Below are positions 46,955 to 56,625 of a stretch of DNA of 64,000 nucleotides, one piece after another. Below the pieces are notes generated by a model, which made no database searches, was not told the DNA's origin, and saw only the letters and a program-made list of their open reading frames with translations. Both the position numbers and the translations under genes were made by a program. Each line of letters starts with the position of its first letter. Position 1 is the first letter of the stretch. The stretch is from Rhyacophila brunnea. Taxonomy: Eukaryota > Arthropoda > Insecta > Trichoptera > Rhyacophilidae. Location of the stretch: assembly GCA_022495005.1 (NCBI GenBank), contig JAGYXB010000204.1, positions 310,001-374,000 on the forward strand, read 5' to 3'.

Positions 46955-47343
46955 GACGATTTGGCACCGGACAACTGGACGCCACGGAATTCGAAAATAA
47001 ATAGACGTTAGTTACCTATAGGTACTTAAAAATCAAATGTATATTATTATTTATATTTAAATGATTATATTATGATTTAATAGTTGGTGAGAATGTAAAT
47101 ATGCAGACGTAAATAATGATTTAATCGAGCATATGTTTAAGTTCCAACGAAAAAAGAGTTTTTTATTTTATATAAAGCCTTAGGCATGGTAATTCTCAAT
47201 CCGCAATAAAGAATACATTATGTTAAGAGTAAAATGAATTAAAACTACTAAGTAGTAGATAGAAACTGATTAAAATACCTCGTCTACGTTCTGTATACGT
47301 GTCTACGACAGTGCGGCGTCCAATTGTCCGGAGTCTAGTCGTC
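46955..47343. mobile_element. MITE with GACGA ends
   Basis: Left GACGATTTGGCACCGGACAA then CTGGACGCC; right inverse GACGACTAGACTCCGGACAA then TTGGACGCC. That is an imperfect inverted repeat of about 29 bases. The interior is AT-rich and non-coding. Superfamily undetermined. Confidence 0.6.
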
Positions 47344-47354
47344 CCATTCCCCTA

Positions 47355-47420
47355 CACATCGGTTTATTAGTCGACAGCTATTTCGGTAATAAAACCATTA
47401 TCAAGACTATAAAAATATTT
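47355..47420 (-). repeat. Penelope-type 3' tail with hammerhead-like motif
   Basis: On the minus strand TTGATAATGGTTTTATTACC then GAAATAGCTGTCGAC matches the layout seen at 37395-37425: TTGATAATGG, a small stem-loop GGT/ACC, and CGAAA followed by a GTC. No RT or endonuclease remains. Confidence 0.45.
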
Positions 47421-47460
47421 TTTTTCTGTTCAAGTAATTTACTGACACAATGGGAGAGAT

Positions 47461-47510
47461 TTTATTTTATTTTATTTTATTTTATTTTATTTTATTTTAT
47501 TTTATTTTAT
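47461..47510. repeat. (TTTTA)n microsatellite
   Basis: About ten uninterrupted pentanucleotide units. Confidence 0.95.
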
Positions 47511-47574
47511 CTTCTTCACTCATGTTATTACGAGTAGTATTAACATTTTTTTAACCTAACTTTAGTCCGAACCT

Positions 47575-47766
47575 ATGAAGAGCACAATATGGTCGTTCAC
47601 AGAGACAGCAGATTTTTTGTTGCGAGAAATGGATGTTAGCTTAAATTATTATGTAAATTAGGTTCATACTCTAGACTCCAAACATACATTGACAAATAAT
47701 ATGTGTATTTGCCAGACCCATGGTTCGAACCTGGGACCCACTGACGCGTAAGCCGCTCGCTCACCT
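47575..47766 (-). mobile_element. tRNA-derived SINE copy
   Basis: Minus-strand box B GGTTCGAACC at about 47731 and a decayed box A near 47760. The body contains TGTATGTTTGGAGTCTAGAG, matching the 30175-30362 copy. Confidence 0.7.
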
Positions 47767-48013
47767 CGGACGTTAAAAATATCAAATACGTATATTTTTG
47801 GCAATCGGTTACTGAAAAATATGGTTATCTGGAATTTATGAGATGTCTGGGGGGGGGGGATAAAATTTGTATTGATTCTATTTAATTTATTTAATATTGA
47901 AATGAAAAAATGAACGCTATGATAATATTATTAGGTGGTTATTATGGTTTTTTATGATATATTCCGGAAATATACTATTCATCATCTTTAAGCTACAATG
48001 CAAGCGTGAAGTG

Positions 48014-48689
48014 ATTAATATTAGGGATTGCAATACCGGTATTTCAAAACCGGTATTCAATTATTTATCGATACCGAAATACCGGCTTCAAAAATACAAA
48101 ATACCGATATTTTCGGTGTTATGAAAGCATTTATGTTTTTTTTTTAATAATTTAAGTGCTATTTTGTTCATTACTTACTACTATTATTTATTGTATATTA
48201 AATTTAGTGGATAAGATTAATGTTGTCTAAACGGAAATATTTGTATTGACTGAAACTAACAAAGTTAAATATGTAATAATACAACAAAATCCCTCAAATA
48301 TACTTATAGAATTGTCGCGATGTAATAACATATTTCGAAAAAGAAAACATTCGTGGCAAATATTTAGAATTATTCTATAACTATTGATCTAACGTAGATA
48401 GAACATCCAATAATGCTTGAATTGAGAGAGATTTTCCTGTACCCGAACTTATATTTTTTGTAAAATTCTAGCAGTTCTAAAATATTATGATAAACATCTA
48501 CATATTAAATGTAGGTATGTACGAGTACTTTATGTTGCTATAAAATAATATTTAAAAAAATTTAATAGCTATGGTTATTGATAGGTATTTCTTTTTGTCT
48601 ATAATATAATATTGTTTTGATGAATACTGGTACTAATACCTGTATTAAAATATTAATTCGGTATTACGAGTACAATCTCTAATTAATAT
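48014..48689. mobile_element. hAT-type MITE (TAGGGATT ends), copy 2
   Basis: Perfect 8-bp duplication ATTAATAT at 48014-48021 and 48682-48689. The element spans 48022-48681 (660 bp) with ends TAGGGATTGCAATACCGG and a decayed inverse GTACAATCTCTA. It shares the ACCGGTATT subterminal units and interior with copy 1 at 39148-41131, showing the uninterrupted structure. Confidence 0.88.
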
Positions 48690-50219
48690 GCGCTTACTGT
48701 ATTTTTTCCAACTAAATTAATTTTTATGCATTATTCTGTAATTGTGGAGTGCTAAATTTACGGGATGTCATTTTACAAAACAGTAATAAATACCTACTCG
48801 TATATTATTTTATGATAACTTCTGAAGCTATCTGCCAAAAAGTGAAGTACAGGTATATGGGTATATTAGGAAAATGTTCAAAAGATACATTTCTTAATTG
48901 AAATGGCTGTTTACCATTTACTCAATCTCAGTTGACTCTGTACCAAAAATACAAAAAACCATATTAGTGCTAAGTAGGTACCATCATGCGTTGAATTTCA
49001 AAAGGGCTATGGGTCTAAGAGCGGAATGCACAATCTAAGATTTCGTTCCTAAGGATAAGTCGCCGAAAAGCATGACTTAACTATAGACATTCCTGAGTAT
49101 AGAGTAAAGGAATCCTTAACCATAGACTACTTTTGTTATGAACACGCCCCCTTCTGTATTACCATTTACCACTGACAGCTGCTGTCAAAATAAATTCGCA
49201 TGTCTATAACACAGTCCATGCACTCAAATTCATTTAACAATGTATCTCAATATGGATATTGATAGTGTTAATTCGTTTGGCATGCACTTGCAGAATATTA
49301 TTTTATTTTTATACGCCAGCCCGCAGAAATACAAAATACCAGATGAAGAATGACACTTGATGCTAGTGTTACCATGTTAAAAAAAATCTTGTGGTGCCTG
49401 TGGAATCACGTATAATGACTTATAACGGAAACATAAGAGTATTATAATTAAATATTAATATGTATTTATAGTTACTGCATTTATAAAATGCAGTTGTCAT
49501 ATTTTTGTCATCGTTTAACAATTATAAAATAATTTACCTAATTTACCTAACGAGAATTTTTAAATATGGTATTATTTTCAATAAAAATGATCTTAACTAA
49601 GGACAGTGTTTCTGCATAGTGTTTTCTGCTAAGGAAATTTTAGTTATGACAAATGTTTCTGCATTCCGCTCTAAAAGTATAGAAAACATTTTATGACGAA
49701 CAACAAATGGCAGTGCCCCGTGTTGTACATTATTTTTAATTTTATTTTTCATTATTTTTTTTCATATCTATTATTAATATATTGCTTTTTTTACTTTTGT
49801 AACGTATGAAGCGTAATATCGGAGCTACATTGTTTACTGAAGTTACTAAGTTTACTGAAATAAAAATCGGTGTGTGTACTTATGTACGCGCGTTAGAAGT
49901 TATACTTCTTTGGCGTAACAAAAAAAAACTTGTGATAAACTAGATTCTTCGACTAGCTCTTAATTATCTTGTTAAATTACACACTCAAGACGTGTTAAAT
50001 TACACACTCAGGTTTATTTCTATACACTTTAACTTATATTACTAAATTATATAATTATTTATCGTTGTTTTTATTTTTAAAGTAACAACTGCCACTATGA
50101 CGTTTAATAGTTTATTTACGTAAGGCATTGCAAATGGCCGACAATAATAAATTCGCTGCCTAGGCAACGGAACAATTCTAAACTATAATATTATACTGTA
50201 TAAGCGTCACGATTGCTGT
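48690..50219. other. Non-genic stretch
   Basis: An inverted similarity near 49010-49120 and 49590-49680 (GCGGAATGCA with AAGGA and TTAGTTATGA words) hints at an old MITE ending AGAGCGGAATGC and GCATTCCGCTCT. No gene. Confidence 0.4.
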
Positions 50220-50223
50220 ATCA

Positions 50224-50293
50224 TACTGTGGCGTAAAGGTAGTGCGTTCGGCTGATAACCGAGCAGTCGGTGGTTCGAATCCAATCGAGTGCG
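50224..50293 (+). tRNA. tRNA-like sequence, anticodon GAT (pseudogene or SINE head)
   Basis: Box A-like TGGCGTAAAGGT and box B GGTTCGAATCC are correctly spaced. The anticodon stem TCGG/CCGA closes the loop CTGATAA with anticodon GAT (Ile). The T-arm has one mismatch (CCAAT where CCACT would pair), and the 5' acceptor strand does not pair well with CGAGTGC. This suggests a tRNA pseudogene or the head of a tRNA-derived SINE rather than a working tRNA. Confidence 0.45.
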
Positions 50294-50439
50294 TTTATTT
50301 TTGTGTGAAAAAATAAATTATGTGTTTCATGTCACACGCCAAAAATACTCTCTGATCTGATAAAGAGCATAACTTCAAAAATTAATAAATTTTTAATAAA
50401 TAAAATGTTTTTTTTAATTTCCCACACTTTTGATTTTTG

Positions 50440-50575
50440 GCACATAGCACCTTTCTACTCAAGCGTATTCAGTTCATGCTCTGAATCCAAACACGCATTT
50501 AGATAATATACCTAATATGTGAGATTTGAACCCACAACCCACGGCTTTACATGCGGTTACTTTATTATATGTTAC
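50440..50575 (-). repeat. Decayed tRNA-derived SINE copy
   Basis: Contains GTTCATGCTCTGAATCCAAA and a minus-strand box B-like GGGTTCAAATCTC. It resembles 53072-53285 in the opposite orientation. Box A is poor. Confidence 0.5.
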
Positions 50576-51212
50576 GTGTTCACTACGGATGCAGTACATA
50601 TTCAAATGCTAGATTTTTGCTAAGAAATATAAGACTGTTCATTTACTCGTTTATACCAGACGTTTGACCCTGCCGCATGCCTCTCGAGCCTTCCGCTGTA
50701 GGCAGTGTAGGGACTAGCAGGCGCGGTCCGCCTGCACGAGGCATACAGAGGGAAAATTTCACGTCCAGTGGTTATGTAGGCAGACAGTTTAATAAAATAT
50801 TATGATGTGCTGTTCTCTCTTAGATGTAAGTTAAATTTAACTATCAATGACATACTAAGACTATAAAAATATATAAGAAACTAATATTTTATAGATAATT
50901 TGTTACTTACATAATATGGTACCTACGCATTTGCTTGCTTTAATTTATTCATAATAATTATGATAACGCCGTCAGTATATTTCACAGATTATTAATGTAA
51001 TGCCAGTATTCATTCCTGAAGAAAAGCTTGTAGCGTCCTTAACGTAGTTGAATCATCAAGATATCTCGCTTTTCCACCTCAAATCTTAAAATGTCTCCAT
51101 ATTTAGTAGCTACGCGGCTAAAGCATTGTTAAAGTTCTCTGAAGGAATATGTTATGATAGCCGGTTATTTTACTATACTGTTAGTAAATTTCTTAATTTA
51201 TTTTATTTTCAG
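50576..51212. other. Non-genic with GC-rich patch at 50665-50760
   Basis: The patch includes GCATGCCTCTCGAGCC and the near palindrome GGCGCGGTCCGCC. It is much GC-richer than its surroundings, has no open frame, and is unexplained. The part after 51000 is AT-rich and leads into the exon candidate. Confidence 0.4.
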
Positions 51213-51294
51213 AATACATCCTTTACAGACCCCGACCCCCGACGATTCTCTACACCACAGAATCTAATCCAACTCGACGAGGCATTTGACATAG
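51213..51294 (+). CDS. Isolated internal exon candidate
   Basis: A pyrimidine-rich tract ending TTTATTTTATTTTCAG at 51212 is followed by 82 bases at about 48% GC and then a GTATGT donor from 51295. The exon is open in one frame, reading NTSFTDPDPRRFSTPQNLIQ and then LDEAFDI plus one base, so it is an 82-nt exon that shifts phase by one. Composition and codon choice differ sharply from the AT-rich flanks. The peptide is polar and proline-rich, probably an unstructured segment. I do not recognise the protein. If real, the parent gene runs on the plus strand with introns spanning much of this window. Confidence 0.6.
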
Positions 51295-51635
51295 GTATGT
51301 GTGAAATAAACCAATTAGTCTCTAGTTGATTAAGCTTGCAAATTAAGTTAAATATCCAAAGTTGCTTGCTAGTTTTCCGTATAAAATCGGACTAGGTCGC
51401 AAATAATCTTGCTATTTATGCAGAGTCGATGTGACAACTTTCTCTTCAGAATATTTTAACCTTCTATGTTGTTGCAATCCTTGTTTCAATATTTAATAAT
51501 AAATCACCAATAACTATTTCTTTACTTGATTATTTTCATTACTTAATTCATTATGATTAATTTCATTTCAAATTTATGATAGCCTAGTAAAGTATTGTTA
51601 ATATTATTGCCAATTAAGTGAATATTATCCCTAGA

Positions 51636-51960
51636 TCAGACCTTCCCAACCAGTGCGTCGCGAGCGTTTAGCATGTGTGCCGAAAGATTGTATCAATGTG
51701 GCCCTTGACTGGCTTCTAATCCAGGTGCTCTGGGTTAGATTCCCGGCGCGGTCACAATATACTTGTGACTCTTTCACAGCATGGGTGTTAAAATATGTCA
51801 TAGTACGATTTTTGCTATTTACACAGTATAAAATAAACACTACGAAACACAACGAAAAGGTCTACCCTTTGATTCTGGAAGATTTTTTTAACAAGGAGAG
51901 CTTAAAAATGTATCTTATTTATTTTGAACGGCATTCTTCATTGTGCCATATATATATATA
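51636..51960 (+). mobile_element. hAT-type end with tRNA-Arg-like SINE piece
   Basis: The start CAGACCTTCCCAACCAGTGC with GTGTGCC resembles hAT non-autonomous ends (compare 62467). Within it, an anticodon-like stem CTGG-CTTCTAA-TCCAG with loop anticodon TCT (Arg) and a box B-like GGGTTAGATTCCC (51732-51744) form a tRNA-Arg-like core. Box A is not clear. A chance open frame crosses it. TA-rich repeats follow at 51950-51966. Confidence 0.45.
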
Positions 51961-51966
51961 TATATT

Positions 51967-52400
51967 TTAAATAATTTTAATAGTTTGCCATGCCACGAAA
52001 TGGTTGGGTTGTCCTGATTTACACTACCGACGGGGATCACAATAATTTATTTATCGTCTGAATCGTTTTATAATAATTTTGTAATCATCGCAAGCTATGA
52101 TTACAAAATCTGACATCATTGGCATTATATTATTAAGAATATGAAACTATTGCGATGTAACCCCGCAAATCATCTTAACTTCACGTCAGTAGAGACCGCT
52201 ATGTAATTAATGGTGGTTCTCAGTACATTCATTCTTCTTTAAACAAAAAAGGACAAAATTGACAATAATATTCGTCTCATTTTTTTAAGTGAAAAAATAT
52301 CATATTTAATCGCGTCACGTTAAATGATTGATAAAACAATTTTATTTATACAAGTTCAACAGTATTTATTTCAGAAACTATGTTGTAATAATTTTTATCA
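51967..52400. other. Non-genic stretch
   Basis: No supported feature. Confidence 0.4.
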
Positions 52401-52702
52401 AGGGCTTCGAACCGTTATTTTTTTCGTTTCGATTCAAGTAAAAAAAACATATATATCGGTTCGGTTCCGGTTTTCGGTTCAGCTCCGAGTGATTAATTTT
52501 TAAATGTTTCCAAGACCCAATACGTAAAATGTGTTGCGCCTACGACAACTGAAGTGGGGATTGAGGAATAAGATAATGTTAACGCGCGTGCTTGAACATG
52601 TACCGAAACTAAAAGAAATGATATTTATTTCCGGTTTTTGTTCCGACAAAAATAACGGTTTTCCGGTTTTCGGTTTTTAGTTAAGTTCCGGTTCGAAGCT
52701 TT
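52401..52702. mobile_element. MITE rich in CGGTT units (GGCTTCGAACC ends)
   Basis: Left AGGGCTTCGAACCG and right inverse AAAGCTTCGAACCGG form terminal repeats. CGGTT, GGTTCCGG and TTCGGTT units are repeated inside. This layout recalls the ACCGGTATT-rich hAT-type MITE at 39148 and 48022, with different ends. No clear 8-bp duplication. Confidence 0.6.
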
Positions 52703-53071
52703 GGCTTAAAATTACTTATTAATGTTCAGTTGGATATCCAGATCTTGAGCGTTTGTTTTAAATAATATGAATTCGGCCTAGTCAAATTATAATAATAATA
52801 CAATTTTAAAGAAATTATAAACTTCCTTATTATGTTTCCCATATTTGTTATTTTTTTATTAGATGTCTAAAAAGATAATTATTTAAAAAGTTATATACGT
52901 AATAATATATATTCATTTAATAATTAAGTATCATCAACTAAGCGTAGTTGACGAAACTTAAAATTATAATTGTTTTTTTTAAGTTGTGTACGTTTTTATT
53001 TGAAACCTTTTTTGCGACAAGATTTCACCTTTTCCTATTTTCATGCACTAATTAATAATTTATAAAGACTC
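52703..53071. other. Non-genic stretch
   Basis: AT-rich; no feature recognised. Confidence 0.4.
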
Positions 53072-53285
53072 ATGAAGCGAAGGCCGAGTGGTAACGTATC
53101 CGCTTGGTAAGTCGAGGCTTTTGGGTTAAAATCCCGTGTTTGGCTAAATTCACCTAATGTTTTTCAATGTGTGTTTGAATTCAGAGCATGGACATAATAG
53201 GTCGAGCAAGTAGGTCTCTCACTTCCATTGTACGTTAAAAAATCGAAACCTCTTCGTGCGGCGACCAAGATTCACACTGGATTGT
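53072..53285 (+). mobile_element. tRNA-derived SINE, plus-strand copy
   Basis: Box A GGCCGAGTGGTAACG at about 53082 and box B-like GGGTTAAAATCCC at about 53123. The body includes GTGTGTTTGAATTCAGAGCA and ATAGGTCGAGCAAGTAGGT. The start resembles a Ser/Leu-type tRNA. It is the most complete plus-strand member of the family. Confidence 0.75.
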
Positions 53286-53976
53286 AGGGTCAATTAATAA
53301 TAATATAACTATTTTAATGTAAAAATCCATGGATAATACTTAAGTTTCTCCGGTGATTGTTCAATTCAATAATGCCTAATTTGCATACATACAGGTAAAA
53401 ACCAATATTCAATGCCAGTTTTATATTTACCACATATAGGTACATAATATCTGAAGATGGCAAAAGGCGAAACCGCTACGTGAGAAGGTGAATCGCTAAA
53501 ACCAATTCAAATAAAATAATACAAAATTTAAAACAATTAGAATATGAATGTGTTCTGGATAAAAGTTACACGGTGCATTCGATATATTTTGAGTATCGAC
53601 GTAGAGTTTTTTTGTAACGGTTCATCTAAATATTCTCAATAATGATATTTACAAAAAAGCGCTTGCCATAACACCTACCCAAGATGTTGTTTAGTCAAAT
53701 GAATGTGTATGAATAATTTCAACTTTTACATTGTTAATTTTTATTTTTGCAATTGTACACGACTTTTTATCTAATATCTAAACAAGAGGGTTCCTCTTAG
53801 CAATATATATGCATGTAATAATTATTTTACAGTAATTGTTAGTGACCGCCTGCTCGAATCTAAAAGTTATGTTGAAATACTTGCGTTTTTTTAGTATATT
53901 CGTACATAATATTATGAAGTTTACCAAAAATTAATCTGAAATGTGAAATGACCTTAACTATCTTATATCTTAAGAT
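53286..53976. other. Non-genic stretch
   Basis: No supported feature. Confidence 0.4.
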
Positions 53977-54364
53977 CATGGCCCCCACAAAGGGAGGGCT
54001 GACAGGGCTCTAGCCTTGGGAGGGGCCCGGCGTGGAAAGTCGACCAGATAAGTGAGATAAACACACATCACAAATTTGCTCTAACAGTAAAAAAGTCGCC
54101 TGCGGCGGTATTTTCCTTCAATAATATTGTTATTTAAAATTATGTGCTTGTACGATACAATTTTTAATTGTATATACTCAGCATCTCTATAATTCAAATG
54201 GATGTATTATACAAAAAACACTAAATATACACATTACTTTTACCACGTAAACTATTTGAAAAACGCTACTGTAGATCATCACAATGCCTTTATCCTTAGC
54301 GATAGATAGGGGGGCTCTACAAAGATCCTAGCCTGGGGCCCCGCTTCAGGATGTGGGAGCCATG
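53977..54364. mobile_element. MITE family M, full copy
   Basis: Ends are CATGGCCCCCACA and its imperfect inverse (GTGGGAGCCATG). CTTAAG lies close outside both ends, at about 53969-53974 and 54365-54370, a possible duplicated target. The interior matches 23955-24387 in the opposite orientation. Confidence 0.72.
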
Positions 54365-55056
54365 CTTAAGGTTATTATTTATTTATCAATTCCGTAAGTA
54401 GGTACTATTGGGAACTTAGTGTCTACCTTTTGAGATGAAGCATATACCTAATATTATTATTTAATATTTATTCATAAGTTTAAATGTGAGAATAATCGTT
54501 TTCCTTTTAGTATTTATTATTATAATATCAAATTTGATCGCGGCTTATAAATCATATTATAAATGACAGACATTATCCAAGTCTATTATGATTTCTGCAA
54601 TAAATTGAAATTTATTTTAATTTGATAATAAAACTGTCCACTGAAATGAAAATGTCGACGACACAACATGGAGGGAGGCAGACATGCTGAGATTGAATAA
54701 TCCCTGTACTTGAGATTACATTCATTTTGTTCCGGTAATAATGTGATTTTTCACAACGAAAACAACGGTATGTGGAAAATATTAAAATTTTCAACAGCGG
54801 TAAATAATATTATTAATATATTTGATTAGATTTGGCATATAAAAATTAACAATGATTTTTAAATGGAGTTTCCAAGCTATTTGTTATTATTATATTATAT
54901 TGATTATGTAATAAAGTCGATAGTACCGATAGTACCTAATTAACCGACCGCAGTATTGTCACCATTAAACTCTCTCGGCTTGGCTTACTAGAATCCTACT
55001 CACGCTTATTTGGCAAATCTCAGGGCGCTAATCACATCAACAGGTAGTGTCATATA
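54365..55056. other. Non-genic stretch
   Basis: AT-rich; no supported gene. Confidence 0.4.
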
Positions 55057-55314
55057 ATGACGGCTGGAAGGGAAGAGCCGCTCAAGTTTGTCCGACATAT
55101 AGTTAGACTTTACGTTTGTTACATCGGTCCGTGCAGCTTTGTTTCGGTACTAAAAGCTTTTCATTCAGACACGTTTATAAGGTGCCCGTGCACAAATCGC
55201 GTCTGCATATTATACGTTACGTGTGGAGATGGGGTAACTCAGATCATAGTTAAACTGACCGGATATTGCGACCTCGGCTTTGTATACAAAATAAAGCAGT
55301 ATTTTTTAGTATAA
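55057..55314 (+). CDS. Unrecognised 85-codon frame in a GC-richer island
   Basis: ATG to stop, starting MTAGREEPLKFVRHIVRLYV, with several cysteines (CPCTNRVC, TCGDG) and a hydrophobic middle. The island from 55000 to 55290 is clearly GC-richer than its flanks, and an AATAAA lies at 55291-55296 just before the stop. It could be a terminal exon, a processed transcript fragment or a repeat piece. No family recognised and no splice acceptor called. Confidence 0.25.
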   Translation: MTAGREEPLKFVRHIVRLYVCYIGPCSFVSVLKAFHSDTFIRCPCTNRVCILYVTCGDGVTQIIVKLTGYCDLGFVYKIKQYFLV

Positions 55315-55330
55315 TGACTATCAGTAACAT

Positions 55331-56505
55331 TAATTTATTATTATGTTTTGCTACTTTTGATGGTAGCTTTCGAGATAAGAAGAATATTTGAAGACATCAG
55401 AGATGAGAGCGTTAACCTGACAACTTTAAGATGTGTGTTCTAATTTCACTAGGCCGAAGATTGTGTTTCTGAAGTTTTTCCAAGTTATGTATTTTAATAA
55501 CGTTTTATTTACAATATAGGTATAGGTACATACATACGTTCAGCGATTGCTTCAGGATATATTTATGCATCGTTCATTAAATAATATATTCAGTATGTCA
55601 ATTCATAATATAATTAGACTAGTAATACTATGATGATTCGTAATCTCCGGTGACGAATCATTCGGTTCATGCAAAATACACCAGTTTATCGTCAAGAAAT
55701 TTTATGTACAATCACGCCCATATAGAAAATGTACAATATGAGCTATACGTTATTAATGTTTTATCTTGTATACAATAGTATGCGATGATTGTTTTTATTG
55801 GGTTATAATAATAATCATAAAATTAATTGTGTGACATCTGTGCAAAGTTGGTACAGAAGGTCACTGATCCAACGCAAAGTAATCGTTATTTCAGTAATTA
55901 AATAGTTAGTACGATTTAAACAATACATTGTCATATTAATTATATTCTAATACTATAGCGTTCATTACTCTATAAATGCGTACTACGTACTACTTTGTTT
56001 TAAATAGTTCTCGCTCGGCAGTCTGTACCTATATTCTATGTGATCTTTTGGTCTTGTCAATATGCAATGATAAGGTGTTGACGGTACATATTTTAACAAT
56101 AATAATATTATTGAGGTGTTGCAGATTTAACAAATGCAAATCAGTACCAGTTCATTAAATCGGTCAAGATATGCAATTGTAAATTCAACATATCTCTTTC
56201 ATTATGTTAATAAGAAATTTATTGTTCTTGAATGATTCATTATAAATAACTATTCTATGAAAAAACCTTAATATTTATTTAAGTTTATTAATGTTTTTAG
56301 TGGTTCAAAAATTTTAAATTATATACATCACTATGAAGCTAAAAACATTAAGTCCATGGAATATAATCCTATATTAGATAGTATTGAAATATAAAGCAGC
56401 TGGCATGTTTAGATGTTATTTTATGCATAGATAGGTACATGGCGTTGTGAATACTGCTCCAACTATTTTTTAACTGTATGTCACTTGTCTCATTTTTACT
56501 TATTT
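55331..56505. other. Non-genic stretch
   Basis: No supported feature. Confidence 0.4.
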
Positions 56506-56509
56506 TTTA

Positions 56510-56625
56510 GAGCAGTGATCGCATTCACAAACCTAACAGTACACTGCGTTATTGAGAATGGTCTCTACAACATGTCCGAAACGTCTAAGAAATAAGGAGG
56601 AAGAATTCACGGTGACAACATGAAA
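56510..56625 (+). repeat. Penelope-like 3' tail relic with hammerhead-like motif
   Basis: GAGAATGGTCTCTACAACAT then GTCCGAAACGTC and AAGGAGGAAGAATTCACGGT match position by position the 3' end of the Penelope element at 37395-37470 (GATAATGGCCTCTGCAACGA, CCGAAACGTC, AAGGAAGGAGACACGGTGA). The upstream words GAGCA and CATTCACA also align. No coding part remains. Confidence 0.7.
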
